In this document: positions 44,701-53,269 of the stretch, in pieces
How positions within the stretch are numbered: the first letter of the stretch is position 1
Layout of the letters: every line of letters begins with the position of its first letter
Translations under genes and position numbers: made by a program
From: Dictyobacter formicarum
GTDB taxonomy: Bacteria > Chloroflexota > Ktedonobacteria > Ktedonobacterales > Ktedonobacteraceae
NCBI RefSeq assembly: GCF_016587435.1
Contig: NZ_BNJJ01000009.1
Span: 62,001-126,000, forward strand
DNA: 64,000 nucleotides
Direction: 5' to 3'
The notes under the pieces: model-generated
The model's database searches: none
What the model saw: only the letters and a program-made list of their open reading frames with translations
What the model was told of the DNA's origin: nothing

Positions 44701-45322
44701 TGTGACTCTGCCCAACAATCCAACTGGTGGACAGATGCACATCTTCTCGATCACTACCAAGAGCGCTGCTCCCTATGCAGCAATTAGCGCCAACAACGCA
44801 GGTACGACCGACGATAACCATCCTGGAGTAACCTCGCTGGACGGTAAATATAGCTACTCAGCCCAGGCCTTAAAGCAATCAGGTCTGACTCCTGGTAACA
44901 TCTTTACCTACAACTCCACCAGTTTCATCTGGCCCGGTGGTATCGCTCAAAACAACAACTACGCAGCCAGTGGCCAGGTAGTCCCGGTCAATGCGGTCAA
45001 CGGAGCGACAGCGCTAGCCTTCCTGGCCAGTGCTCACGGTGGACCAACCAGCGGCACAATCACTATTACGTATGCTAACGGCGTCACCGAACAGGATACC
45101 GTGAACTTCAGTGACTGGACACTGGGCGGTGGTACACAGCAGATCTCGGTGGGCAACTCGATCGCAACCACACAGAGCTATCGCAACTACTCAGGTGGTA
45201 GGCAGGTAGTCAAGAACTACGTCTACTACATTGAAATCGGCTTGCGTCAGAATCTGCCGGTGGTCAGCGTAACATTGCCAAACAACAATCACATTCACAT
45301 CTTCGCAGTGGGAACCCATTAA
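41789..45322 (+). CDS. large secreted protein: propeller-like domain plus three beta-sandwich repeats
   Basis: 1177 aa. N-terminal membrane anchor/signal (about 28-52, LFAIVSALLLIGIAGGTLI). Residues about 60-590 carry PQQ-like/beta-propeller blades (DGQVYTQPLYLPNVSING, HDTVYAFDAD, LSGTPVIDPATNTMYVV, GGKEGRIYVLNPNSMG). A Thr/Pro linker follows (TPTPTPGGTPTPGGTP). Three homologous domains of 170-190 residues begin near 610, 808 and 998; each has NNAG-T-DDN, a GKYSYS block, FxWP, FLGSxxxG and a terminal VTLP. Such sandwich modules are common at the ends of actinobacterial sugar hydrolases and probably bind carbohydrate. No catalytic site is recognised, and the pyrroloquinoline ligands were not checked. 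AAGGAG precedes the ATG. A paralogue fragment lies at 34349. Confidence 0.8.
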   Translation: MISQNSSHPNAGAQPPSPGTKRSKPSHLFAIVSALLLIGIAGGTLISLNFATLKSAFAADPSTAVVTFKGDNSHTGNYSTEKTLNLGNVNPSKFGKRMSYQVDGQVYTQPLYLPNVSINGATHNVVIVETEHDTVYAFDADQTNPNTPPLWQTSFLINGATSPSYMDIGGCNDMKPEVGLSGTPVIDPATNTMYVVAMTNEGGNLIYRIHALDVTTGQEKPGSPTVISGSVPGTGSATVNGRVPFQAKFERQRSALMLANGQVYVSFGSFCDYRPYHGWIISYSYDGTNLTQTHIYNTTANGQDGGIWASGGPLATDANGNIYYVSGNGDFNLNSGGVNGGDSIVKLSPDLSKVLDYFSPFNQTCLQQADADLGSGGLLFVQTANGPEIIQGGKEGRIYVLNPNSMGRFTADPNLNCASSSTERTRTDVDKVVQELPPNTTGGVYSNPAYWNGNVYIAGSHEYIKAFKFNTTTGKLTTPYSSRSPETSPFTGGNPVISSNGTQAGTGILWSISPGTSNGTDYTAVLRAYDATNLGNEIYNSETHASQDRPSGTYVKFSTPIVANGEVFVGTKSSLDIYGLFTGTPTPTPTPGGTPTPGGTPTPTPTPNPGGATFNNVGITPDTNPGGASYDNSHNGYSEDLLRNAGINAGDNTFYNPTGMVFTWPNVPSGAPDNYVAGGQTLSVDSVPNANILGFLGSSTNGPSYGKATITYTDGSTQSFTLGFSDWTLGGGKSPISFGNGTLVALPYRNTPNGYQLVTNYVFYTDVAIQPGKAVKSVTLPSKVTGGTMHVFSVATKDGPTPTTPVPSVPYNNAGATDDNNLTVGNLDGKYSYSFQASQMQGLIPGVSVNAYGSTFTWPVADAGQNNNYLAQGQVIPVTPVSNAQTLAFLGSATNGDSKGTATINYDDGTSAQVALNFNDWTLSGGNESLFPGVQIAVAMPYRNYSGGRQTLNNFVFYTEVGLTAGKNIKSVTLPNNPTGGQMHIFSITTKSAAPYAAISANNAGTTDDNHPGVTSLDGKYSYSAQALKQSGLTPGNIFTYNSTSFIWPGGIAQNNNYAASGQVVPVNAVNGATALAFLASAHGGPTSGTITITYANGVTEQDTVNFSDWTLGGGTQQISVGNSIATTQSYRNYSGGRQVVKNYVYYIEIGLRQNLPVVSVTLPNNNHIHIFAVGTH

Positions 45323-45353
45323 TAGCAACCCGAAGTGACCATCACTTCATAGT

Positions 45354-45396
45354 AAAGAGGTAGGGCTGATCTCGTTAGCCCTACCTCTTTTTTTTA
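45354..45396 (+). terminator. intrinsic terminator of the large surface gene
   Basis: 14-bp stem (45354-45367/45377-45390) followed by a T-run to 45396. The rest of the spacer to 45651 shows nothing else. Confidence 0.85.
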
Positions 45397-45651
45397 TACA
45401 GAAAACCTCAAAGATTTCCTTCTTACAACGCCCTCTAATGACCATCAGGCCTTGCTAAGCCCATGCAGAGTATTCTCAGTAGCCCAAAGGGCATACCGGG
45501 CATCCAGGCTATGCGTAAGGGCTTGTACACGATCAGAGCAAGACGTATAATTTAAATATACTTTTATAAGCAAGCAATAAAATCTGGCATATATGTTAGC
45601 AAAAGGATGAATAGCGGGTGAAAAAGACAGAGAGAGAAGGAAAAGGAGCAC

Positions 45652-45924
45652 ATGGCCTTAGAATTGTCGGAGGCGCTACAGCAGCAACTCGCACGATATA
45701 ATATCACGCAGTTTGATGAGGTAGCGCTACGCCAGGCCCTCGAAAAGCACACCACTACCTATACCCTGATCAAACTGGCTGAATGGCCTGCCAGGCGCTG
45801 GAAATGCCAATATCGCTTGATGATGAAAGAAAGCATGTACGATGCCCAGAACGTATCCGAAGCCTATGCTATGGGCCTCCTGGCGCTACTACAACCAGCT
45901 ATGGATAAACAAGACAGGCATTAA
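45652..45924 (+). CDS. small protein of unknown function, 90 aa
   Basis: AAAAGGAG stands before the ATG at 45652. The protein is mostly helical (ALQQQLARYNITQFDEVALR, YAMGLLALLQPAM) with no signal peptide and no known motif. A Trp-rich centre (AEWPARRWKCQYRLM) is distinctive. The ribosome site and coding bias support a real gene. It is separated from panD by 198 bp. Confidence 0.6.
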   Translation: MALELSEALQQQLARYNITQFDEVALRQALEKHTTTYTLIKLAEWPARRWKCQYRLMMKESMYDAQNVSEAYAMGLLALLQPAMDKQDRH

Positions 45925-46122
45925 GTACATACTGAAACAGAGCAGACAGAATAAAGCAAAGCGGTACTATTTCTCATATACCGTTACCTTGTTCCTATAC
46001 TGTTTCCAATTTGACCCCAATGTCGTTTAATATTATTAGGTGGAGTAAAAACGGATAACAATTTTAAGTATATCTCCACTAGTTTTTAGTTATTCTATTA
46101 CGGGAAAGGAACCGTTACACTT

Positions 46123-46551
46123 ATGCAACGTACCATGTGCAAAGGGAAGATCCATCGTGCCACTGTTACCCAGGCCAATCTGAACTACGTCGGCAGCATT
46201 ACGATTGACCAGGATTTGCTGGATGCAGCGAACATTTACCCCTATGAAAGAGTACAAGTGGTAAATATCAACAATGGTTCACGCCTAGAAACCTATACCA
46301 TCGCAGGTGCTCGTGGTTCCGGAGTCATTTGTTTGAACGGTGCAGCTGCACGCCTGACCGCTGAGGGTGACAAAGTTATTATCATCAGTTATGCCCAGTA
46401 TGACGAGGAAGAGATTCGTAGCCTGGTCCCACAGATCGCCTTCGTAGATGATGAGAATCGCCTGACTGAGAAAAAAGATGTACCCTTGATCGAAATGTTG
46501 CCCGAATTCGATGATCAATTGATGCCAGAAGTTGAAGTTGCCCTCTCATAG
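46123..46551 (+). CDS. panD: aspartate 1-decarboxylase (pyruvoyl type)
   Basis: 142 aa. Makes beta-alanine from aspartate for pantothenate and coenzyme A. The self-cleavage site is exactly Gly24-Ser25 in [10 protein letters not shown], so the alpha chain would start with the pyruvoyl group. Lys9 ([11 protein letters not shown]) and the ENxYPYE-equivalent stretch [16 protein letters not shown], plus [17 protein letters not shown], match the family. GGAAAGGA precedes the ATG at 46123. No other pantothenate genes are nearby. Confidence 0.95.
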   Translation: MQRTMCKGKIHRATVTQANLNYVGSITIDQDLLDAANIYPYERVQVVNINNGSRLETYTIAGARGSGVICLNGAAARLTAEGDKVIIISYAQYDEEEIRSLVPQIAFVDDENRLTEKKDVPLIEMLPEFDDQLMPEVEVALS

Positions 46552-46753
46552 GAACTTCGAGTAGTCTAGTTCATTCGGCCTGATGGGTTGAATGAATTGC
46601 TACTTGCCTCTCGCCTAACAAACGTTAGTTAGTATATTTCCTCATCCTGGTGTTTATCTCCCCAATAAAAGCACAATATAAGAGTGTATAATTATGCCCT
46701 TTCTGTGATACATAGAGGAAATTAAGTAGACTTAAAAAATTATATTGAATACT

Positions 46754-46803
46754 TGTGAAACATGAATCCCGCTGGCCTTGACCAGCGGGATTCATGTTTC
46801 ACA
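46754..46803. terminator. 22-bp hairpin
   Basis: Arms 46754-46775 and 46782-46803, loop of six bases. About 200 bp after panD, with no T-tract. Nothing else is seen in 46552-46753. Confidence 0.6.
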
Positions 46804-46837
46804 GGCAAATATGTAGTTACTATTCGGGCGCCGCCTG

Positions 46838-47001
46838 ATGATCTTTTACTTTTTAATACGGTATAAAAATACCTCTTGCATTCCCGCCTTCGGCGGGCGG
46901 AGGGGGAGGAGTAGTCGGGGACACCCCGAACCCCGGCAGGAGGGCCTCGCCGGCCCTCCTGCACCTCGCGCCTTATACCAGCTTTATTTGTAAAAGATCA
47001 T
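46838..47001 (-). mobile_element. 164-bp transposase-less inverted-repeat element, copy 2
   Basis: Reverse-complement copy of 23007-23172, identical over both ends (ATGATCTTTTAC/GTAAAAGATCAT and about 45 bases inward on one side) and differing mainly in a central 25-bp part. Host flanks GCGCCGCC (46828-46835) and GGCGGCGC (47004-47011) are perfectly complementary and followed by TTTTTT, so the element lies inside the loop of a former terminator-like hairpin. Confidence 0.75.
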
Positions 47002-47020
47002 GCGGCGGCGCTTTTTTGGT

Positions 47021-47070
47021 GTGGTGTGCGGTGTGCCTGCGGCTGCAGCCGCAGGCACACCGCACACCAC
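47021..47070. repeat. 25-bp perfect palindrome without loop
   Basis: Arms 47021-47045 and 47046-47070 are fully complementary and centred on GGCTG|CAGCC. It lies between element copy 2 and the tandem repeat upstream of recX. Confidence 0.8.
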
Positions 47071-47087
47071 ATGATAAATGTTTTGGA

Positions 47088-47183
47088 ATGGTGATAGTGC
47101 TCATTTTTGTGGAAGCGATGCATACCTAGTTTGGGATGGTGATAGTGCTCATTTTTGTGGAAGCGATGCATACCTGGTTTGGG
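47088..47183 (+). repeat. 48-bp tandem duplication upstream of recX
   Basis: Two units, 47088-47135 and 47136-47183, differ at one base (CTAGTTT versus CTGGTTT). Each contains GTGATAGTGCTCATTTTTGT. It lies 80 bp before the recX start and could duplicate a regulatory site. Confidence 0.85.
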
Positions 47184-47264
47184 ACATAGGGAATTTATGG
47201 AAATTTCCTTTTGGGAACTGGTAAATTAGAATATATTAGGAAAAAGGGAGGAGTGTACAGATCG

Positions 47265-47921
47265 ATGCATATTACGGGGTTGCAGCCGCAGGCCAATAAT
47301 CCGGACCGGACCAGCATCTTTGTGGATGGGCATTTTTTGATAGGCGTAAATACGCTGATTGTGCTAAAGATGGGGTTGCGGCTCGATCAAGAGCTGACGC
47401 CGGTCCAGGTGCAGCAGTTGGAGCAGGAGGAGGCGCTACAGAAGGCTGTGGATCGAGCAATGAACTATCTTTCTTTTCGGCCTCGTAGTCGCGAGGAGGT
47501 ACGGCGCTATCTGCGGCAGAAGCAAACTCCTGCTGAGCTGATTGATGCGGTGATTGAGAGGCTAAATCAGCTCGACCTGATCAATGATGAAACATTTGCT
47601 TCGTTCTGGATTGAGTCACGAGAGCGTTTTCGCCCTAAAGGGGCGCAGGCCATTAAGAATGAGCTGAAAATGAAGGGCGTGAAGCGCGAGGTAATCGATG
47701 AGGTAGTGACGGACGAGCAGGATGAAGAGCTGGCGCTACGCGCTGGCCGTAAAAAGGCGCAGTCGCTGCTGCGACAGGCCGACATAGACTATAACGCCTT
47801 TCGCACAAAACTAGGACCGTTTTTACAGCGGCGCGGTTTTAGCTATGAAGTTACCAAACGGGTAGTACAGCAGCTATGGGAAGAGACATCACAAGAAGCT
47901 GTTGAAGATGACGATTTTTAG
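47265..47921 (+). CDS. recX: RecX regulatory protein
   Basis: 218 aa from the ATG at 47265, which follows GGGAGGAG; the frame extends back to a TTG at 47211. RecX binds RecA filaments and limits recombination. The helical-repeat signature is visible: AMNYLSFRPRSREEVRRYLR, IERLNQLDLINDETFASFWI, RPKGAQAIKNELKMKGV, and FLQRRGFSYEVTKRVV. Longer than the E. coli form (166 aa), like those of Firmicutes. recA is not in the window. A repeat follows the stop. Confidence 0.9.
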   Translation: MHITGLQPQANNPDRTSIFVDGHFLIGVNTLIVLKMGLRLDQELTPVQVQQLEQEEALQKAVDRAMNYLSFRPRSREEVRRYLRQKQTPAELIDAVIERLNQLDLINDETFASFWIESRERFRPKGAQAIKNELKMKGVKREVIDEVVTDEQDEELALRAGRKKAQSLLRQADIDYNAFRTKLGPFLQRRGFSYEVTKRVVQQLWEETSQEAVEDDDF

Positions 47922-47939
47922 AGCTTTTTCGAGCGGAAA

Positions 47940-48016
47940 GGAAGAAAGCGCCCGCAAGGGGCGCAGCTACGAGCGTGCGACGAGGGTGGAAGCGCCCGCG
48001 AGGAGCGCAGCTACGG
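47940..48016. repeat. dispersed GCGCAGCTACG repeat, two copies
   Basis: AAGCGCCCGCAAGGGGCGCA and AAGCGCCCGCGAGGAGCGCA 44 bp apart, both followed by GCTACG. Matches the repeats at 32515 and 62070. The second copy supplies the last codons and TAG stop (48011-48013) of the convergent kinase gene. Confidence 0.75.
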
Positions 48017-50404
48017 CTTAGGGACCGCAGGCAATTGGACAACTGGTAGGTTAGTAGGATTAAACAGTGTGATCTTAATCTGCTGGACATTGGTAGGGAC
48101 CGTATCGCCATACGACATACGAACCGACAGCGTGGTCGGGTCCAGATTAGCATCTTGCAGGATGGTAGCCCGTGCCTTCTTCAAATTCATGCCCTTGATA
48201 TGATTTTTAATCGTGTTCATCTCAGCATCAGAAATTTGATAGCGTGAAACGCCAGCCGCAGCGACAGATACCTTAATCTCGCCATTGGCGTTAACACTCT
48301 GGACCACCGGCTGACCGACACGGGTCGTCGAATCCAATAGCGCATAATTGCCACTCAACTTCCGCTTCAGCATTTGCAAGGCCAGACTCTGCACATCCTT
48401 AGACTTAAGATACTCAACGCTCCCCTGTTCCGTCATCGTCACCGTCATTGTCTTGCTGACAGTGCCCACAGGAGGAGTAGAAGTAATTGGTCCATCAGCA
48501 TAAAAAATGTCCCCAACCGTAGTAGCGCCAGCTCGAACAGCCTGGTTATGCAAATCCTGCGCGATCTGCTGCTTCAAGGTTGGGCGCAGCCGGGCAGATA
48601 TCACACTGACATCGACCAGCGACACCGTCTCTTTACACTCAAAGATACCCAATACACAACCGCTCACACCAGTGGGGCGTCCCTGGGTAGAGGTTTGCTT
48701 TGAACTGGTAAACACGCTGGCTGGAATCACACCGGTCGCAGCATTGGCCGTCTTAACACCGGGTCGGGCCACAAACGTAAAAACGCCACTGACCGTCTGC
48801 ACCTTTGGAGACACAGTTACGTCGGCCGTAATCGACGCCTGAAAAATGACAGAAACAATGCCTCCGATTACAACGGCGATAACAACAATAAACACAGAAA
48901 TGACCACAAACGGCGAGACACGGCGACGGCGCTTCGTCTTCTTCGGCAACGCCGACGCTGGTTTACGTGTCTGCATCTGGGCGTACTTATCCATCGGAGC
49001 CGATTTACGCGCGGGAAGACGCTCCCGACCGAGCTCAGTCGTTGGCGCATCATAATCAACTTTGCTAAAATTGTCGCCCCGTTGCGGCACATGCGGAAGA
49101 ACCGTACCGCGCGTAAGCGCGGGGTCGGAAGCACCACGAGGGCGTACAGGAGGGTGAGAACCACTGGCCGTCGAGGCCATCACCACCTTTTGTTCATTGC
49201 TATCAGCGCGGCGTGGCTGGCGCGTCAAAGGTGCATGTTCACCCGACGCCAGGCGCCGGGCTGGCCGCGAAGTCGGCTGCTCATCTATATCGCGACGAGC
49301 CGGACGCGACGTTGGCTGTTCAGCTATATCTCTGCGTACAGGTGGACGAGAAGTGGGCTCTGAACCCATTCCGGCGCGCAAGGGAGGTCGCGACACCGAG
49401 GGCTGCCGGTTCGCGCGCAAAGATGGACGAGACGGAGGCTCCGCCACCTGCTCCTCAAAAGGAGCAACGGCAGGCTCATCCTCATCCAGAGGTAGGCTCT
49501 CCACATCCAGTGCTGGCTGAACACTTTCAACGGGCAAAGGAGAGGCCGGCTGCATCTGCTGGGATGTTGTCAAAGACTTATAAGCATGCTCAAACGCCAG
49601 CAACAAATCATCAACGCTGGCAAAGCGATCCTCCGGCTCAACATCCAGGCAGCGATCGATAACGCTGATCAGCGGAAAAGGCAGATTCGGCGTCGCATCC
49701 GAATGAGGGAGGGTGCCAGTCAGCATCACATGTAGAATAACGCCTAGCGAATAAATGTCATTGCTCGGTGCAGCAACACCCTGCAGACGTTCAGGGGCCA
49801 GATAATCGGCGGTACCAAACTCACGCTCAGTGGCTGAAAGCGCACCGCTAGTCAACACACCTTGCGAAGAGGCGATACCGAAATCAATCAGCCGCACATA
49901 GACACGACCGCTATCTTCTTCTTTATCCAACAGGATATTGGACGGCTTCAGATCGCGATGCACAATGCCACGTTTATGGAGATAAGAAACCGCGCGACAG
50001 AGCGCGCTAAACAGCTCGTATACCTCAGAAACCGGCAGCGCACCGAGCGCCAGGCGCTGAGCGAGCGTCCCATCCTTAATATAAGGAGTCACAATAAACA
50101 GACGCCCCTGCTCCTCACCAAACTCTAGCAGGGGTAGAATATGATCATGTTTGAGATAGGAAGCAACCTCAGCCTCACGCAAAAAGCGCTGGCGTGCTCG
50201 GGCATCGTTCACCAGGTCAGAGCGAATAATTTTTACCGCGACCTCTCGGCCAAAGGCAGTGCGCTGATGGGCCAGATAAACCTCACCCATACCACCGACA
50301 TCGATGCGGCGAACCAGGTCGTAATTTCCGAATTTTTGCAGGTCGAGTCCCTCTTCCATTTTAGGGCGCTTGCGCTCCGCAAAGAAACCATATTGTTCGT
50401 TCAT
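48011..50404 (-). CDS. transmembrane Ser/Thr protein kinase with BofC/baseplate-J-like outer domain
   Basis: 797 aa. Kinase at about 25-290 (RIDVGGMGEVYLAHQ, EVAVKII, RDLKPSNILLD, DFGIAS, GTADYLAPERL), all catalytic residues present. A 190-residue linker follows, rich in Arg/Ser/Pro with repeated SRPARRD-type blocks. One helix near 497-519 (VVISVFIVVIAVVIGGIVSVI) leads to an outside domain of 270 residues (DVTVSPKVQTVSGVFTF, SSKQTSTQGRPTG, LHNQAVRAGATTVGDIF) of the kind annotated elsewhere as baseplate J-like. The ATG at 50404 lacks a clear ribosome site. Stop codon supplied by a dispersed repeat. Signal and substrates unknown. Confidence 0.88.
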   Translation of the reverse strand: MNEQYGFFAERKRPKMEEGLDLQKFGNYDLVRRIDVGGMGEVYLAHQRTAFGREVAVKIIRSDLVNDARARQRFLREAEVASYLKHDHILPLLEFGEEQGRLFIVTPYIKDGTLAQRLALGALPVSEVYELFSALCRAVSYLHKRGIVHRDLKPSNILLDKEEDSGRVYVRLIDFGIASSQGVLTSGALSATEREFGTADYLAPERLQGVAAPSNDIYSLGVILHVMLTGTLPHSDATPNLPFPLISVIDRCLDVEPEDRFASVDDLLLAFEHAYKSLTTSQQMQPASPLPVESVQPALDVESLPLDEDEPAVAPFEEQVAEPPSRPSLRANRQPSVSRPPLRAGMGSEPTSRPPVRRDIAEQPTSRPARRDIDEQPTSRPARRLASGEHAPLTRQPRRADSNEQKVVMASTASGSHPPVRPRGASDPALTRGTVLPHVPQRGDNFSKVDYDAPTTELGRERLPARKSAPMDKYAQMQTRKPASALPKKTKRRRRVSPFVVISVFIVVIAVVIGGIVSVIFQASITADVTVSPKVQTVSGVFTFVARPGVKTANAATGVIPASVFTSSKQTSTQGRPTGVSGCVLGIFECKETVSLVDVSVISARLRPTLKQQIAQDLHNQAVRAGATTVGDIFYADGPITSTPPVGTVSKTMTVTMTEQGSVEYLKSKDVQSLALQMLKRKLSGNYALLDSTTRVGQPVVQSVNANGEIKVSVAAAGVSRYQISDAEMNTIKNHIKGMNLKKARATILQDANLDPTTLSVRMSYGDTVPTNVQQIKITLFNPTNLPVVQLPAVPKP

Positions 50405-50452
50405 GTATCTGCTTTTGTTGTGTTGTTATTGTTCTAGCTGTAAGTAGCTCAC

Positions 50453-50580
50453 AGTGCCGCCTGACGGCGGCACTGGGGAGGGAAGGGAGAGCCGGGGGGC
50501 ACAGCGAGATCATGTCCCCGACATGCTCGCCCGGAGCCCCCAGCCAAGGGGCTCGCCGCCCCTTGCATCCCCGCTTGCCC
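50453..50580. repeat. GC-rich hairpin repeat cluster with TGAC loop
   Basis: Hairpin 50453-50461/50466-50474 (AGTGCCGCC/GGCGGCACT, loop TGAC). Then comes a diverged GGGGGCACAGC ... AGCCCCCAGCCAAGGGGC ... GCCCCTTGCATCCCC module. The end of the module also recurs at 20738-20760. Confidence 0.75.
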
Positions 50581-50735
50581 GACGATGATCTACCAAATCT
50601 GTACATGGAAGGGCACTACCTCGGGAGGCCCCTTGCATCCCCGCTTGTCCGACAATGATCTACCAAATCTGTACATGGAAGGGCACTACCTCGGGAGGAC
50701 CTTTGCATCCCCGATTTTCGGACGATGATTTACAG
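50559..50735 (+). repeat. 70-bp tandem repeat, about 2.4 units
   Basis: Units begin at 50561, 50631 and 50701, each starting near CCTTGCATCCCCGCTTG. The first two differ at two positions; the third is partial and diverged. Each unit holds GATGATCTACCAAATCTGTA. It sits 150-300 bp upstream of the groESL promoter. Confidence 0.85.
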
Positions 50736-50883
50736 AGAATTTGTACTAAGTGCTTGTATTTTGAGTGTGGCGAAAATGATTTCAGTATACTAGAAAGGTT
50801 TTACATAACTACATGCTATGTGCAGTATAGCACTTGTATAGTCAGAAGTGAAGAGCAAAGGCCATAATTGCATGCTCATCCTC

Positions 50884-50912
50884 TTGCGGATTGGAAACCT
50901 ATGTTGTATTAT
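50884..50912 (+). promoter_or_regulatory. sigma-70-type promoter of groES-groEL
   Basis: TTGCGG at 50884-50889, 17-base spacer, TATTAT at 50907-50912, directly upstream of the CIRCE element. Confidence 0.7.
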
Positions 50913-50920
50913 ATAGCCGG

Positions 50921-50947
50921 TTCGCACTCTCTCAATTAGAGTGCTAA
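50921..50947. promoter_or_regulatory. CIRCE element, HrcA operator
   Basis: TTCGCACTC-N9-GAGTGCTAA, one mismatch from the consensus TTAGCACTC-N9-GAGTGCTAA. It overlaps the expected transcription start. HrcA binding would repress the operon until heat shock. The hrcA gene is not in the window. Confidence 0.93.
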
Positions 50948-51014
50948 ATAGTAGAAGGTCGCGAAAACACGGCTTTCTTGCACATATACACACTGAACAG
51001 GGAGGACATGGAGT

Positions 51015-51308
51015 ATGTCAACAAAGCTTCAGCCACTTGGTGATCGCGTGGTAGTCAAGGGCCTGGCCCGCGAGACCGTTACGCGCAGTGGTATTGTACT
51101 GCCAGATACAGCAAAAGAGAAGCCCCAGGAGGGCGAGATCCTGGCAGTTGGTCCCGGCAAAGTTCTGGATAATGGCAAACGCACAACGCTCGAAGTAGCG
51201 GTTGGGCAGCGTGTATTATTCGCCAAATATGCTGGCACCGAAATCAAAATCGACGGCCAGGAGTATTTGATCCTCCGCGAGAGCGACATTATGGGAATTG
51301 TGGAATAG
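51015..51308 (+). CDS. groES: co-chaperonin GroES
   Basis: 97 aa. Lid of the GroEL cage. [40 protein letters not shown] and [20 protein letters not shown] are all family signature. GGGAGGA precedes the ATG at 51015. First gene of a two-gene heat-shock operon, 41 bp before groEL, under CIRCE control. Confidence 0.97.
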   Translation: MSTKLQPLGDRVVVKGLARETVTRSGIVLPDTAKEKPQEGEILAVGPGKVLDNGKRTTLEVAVGQRVLFAKYAGTEIKIDGQEYLILRESDIMGIVE

Positions 51309-51349
51309 GTCTATTGTTTTAGTTAGGTTGTATCAGAGGAGTAAATTTC

Positions 51350-52999
51350 GTGGCAAAACGAGTACAGTTTGATGAGAAGGCGCGCTACTCCCTCAAAAAG
51401 GGAATGGACACGGTAGCTAATGCGGTCCGCGTAACAATTGGACCAAAGGGGCGCAATGTAGTGCTAGACAAAAAGTTTGGCGCTCCCACAATCACGAACG
51501 ATGGTGTCAGCATCGCTCGCGAAATTGAGCTACCTGATGCATTTGAGAACATGGGTGCCCAATTATTAAAAGAGGCCGCGACCAAGACCAACGACGTCGC
51601 TGGCGATGGCACCACCACAGCAACCGTGCTGGCTCATGCAGTAGTCAACGAAGGTTTGAAGAACCTGGCAGCTGGTGCGAACCCGATGATTCTGCGCCGT
51701 GGTTTAGAGAAGGGCGTTGAGGCCGTTATTACCGAGATCAAATCTCTGGCCAAGCCTGTTGAGACCCGCGAAGAGATCGCCCAGGTAGCAGCAATCTCAG
51801 CTGGCGATGCCGAAATCGGCAACCTGATCGCAGAAGTGATGGAGAAAGTCGGTAAAGACGGAGTCATCACAGTCGAAGAGGGCCGTGGTATCACAACCGA
51901 GAAAGAATACACCGAAGGCATGCAATTCGACCGCGGCTTTATCTCGCCCTACATGGCTACCAATGCCGAGCATACAGTCGCCGAATTGAATGATCCCTAT
52001 ATCCTTATCACCGACAAAAAGATCAGCGCCATTGCAGACATCCTGCCAATCCTCGAAGCAGTTCTGCAGACTGGCCGCAAGGATCTAGTAATCATCGCCG
52101 AAGACATCGACGGAGAGGCCCTGGCAACCCTGGTGGTCAACAAAATGCGTGGTGCCTTCAACGTACTGGGAATAAAAGCTCCAGGCTTTGGTGATCGCCG
52201 CGAGGCCATGCTGGAAGATATCGCCATCCTGACCGGTGCCACAGTCATCACCGAGAAGACCGGTCTGAAATTGGAGAACGCCACCCTGCAAGACCTCGGT
52301 AGCGCTCGCACCGTCACATCCAACAAAGAGACCACCACCATCGTTGAAGGTGTTGGTGATCACTCGGGCATCCAGGCCCGTATCGCTCAGATCCGCATGC
52401 TCATCAACGAAACCACTAGCGACTACGACCGCGAGAAGCTCCAGGAGCGCCTGGCCAAACTGGCTGGTGGTGTTGGTGTGATTCGCGTAGGTGCCGCCAC
52501 CGAAGTGGAAATGAAAGAGAAAAAGCACCGCGTTGAGGATGCCCTCTCAGCCACACGTGCCGCCATCGAAGAGGGTATCGTCCCTGGTGGTGGTTCCGTA
52601 CTGGTCGCGGCCATCTCAGCCCTCGACAAAGTGCAGGCTCCAGCAGGTGACGAGGCCACAGGTGTCAACATCCTGCGCCGCGCCCTCGAAGAGCCACTGC
52701 GCCAGATCGCACACAACGCGGGTAAAGACGGTGCCGTAGTCGTAGCCGGTGTGCTCAACAGCCCCCGTGGTTACGGCTTCAACGCCCTCACCAACGAATA
52801 TGTCGACATGGTCAAAGCTGGCATCATTGATCCGGTGAAAGTGACCCGTTCCGCCCTGCAGAACGCCGTCAGCATCGCCAGCATGGTGCTATCGACCGAC
52901 ACTCTGATCAGTGACATCCCTGAAGAGACCCCCGCTGCTCCTGCTGGTGCTCCTGGCATGGGTGGCATGCCCGGTATGGGCGGCATGGGAATGATGTAA
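51350..52999 (+). CDS. groEL: chaperonin GroEL
   Basis: 549 aa from a GTG at 51350, preceded by AGAGGAG. ATPase folding cage. Visible: [20 protein letters not shown], the ATP-binding [16 protein letters not shown], the catalytic Asp region, [15 protein letters not shown] [15 protein letters not shown], and a Gly/Met-rich tail ([14 protein letters not shown]). Length is normal. Followed by a strong terminator. Confidence 0.98.
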   Translation: MAKRVQFDEKARYSLKKGMDTVANAVRVTIGPKGRNVVLDKKFGAPTITNDGVSIAREIELPDAFENMGAQLLKEAATKTNDVAGDGTTTATVLAHAVVNEGLKNLAAGANPMILRRGLEKGVEAVITEIKSLAKPVETREEIAQVAAISAGDAEIGNLIAEVMEKVGKDGVITVEEGRGITTEKEYTEGMQFDRGFISPYMATNAEHTVAELNDPYILITDKKISAIADILPILEAVLQTGRKDLVIIAEDIDGEALATLVVNKMRGAFNVLGIKAPGFGDRREAMLEDIAILTGATVITEKTGLKLENATLQDLGSARTVTSNKETTTIVEGVGDHSGIQARIAQIRMLINETTSDYDREKLQERLAKLAGGVGVIRVGAATEVEMKEKKHRVEDALSATRAAIEEGIVPGGGSVLVAAISALDKVQAPAGDEATGVNILRRALEEPLRQIAHNAGKDGAVVVAGVLNSPRGYGFNALTNEYVDMVKAGIIDPVKVTRSALQNAVSIASMVLSTDTLISDIPEETPAAPAGAPGMGGMPGMGGMGMM

Positions 53000-53044
53000 T
53001 CAACTAACAAACATCACCTCTGTGCAGTGAACCAATAAATGAAG

Positions 53045-53080
53045 TCCATCTGACCAAGTTTCCTTGGTCAGATGGATTTT
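53045..53080 (+). terminator. terminator of groES-groEL
   Basis: 14-bp stem (53045-53058/53063-53076), loop TTTC, then TTTTTC. Confidence 0.9.
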
Positions 53081-53269
53081 TCTTCTCTACAGACATAGCC
53101 AATCTTTCCCCAAAATTTAACGCCCCCGCGTCTTAGATTTCAACCAGCCATGGCATCTTTTACAAAGAATCTAAGCGCAGTTAGAGATCCTGAGAAGGGC
53201 CAGCAAGCAGGATGAAGGCCACTTTATGATATGGTAGAATAGCTACTAGAGTTTCATCACTTAAATACG

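Noticed and set aside
49082..49662. Overlapping plus-strand frames of 90-150 codons
   Set aside because: They are antisense to the Arg/Pro-rich linker of the kinase at 48011, whose biased codons keep other frames open.
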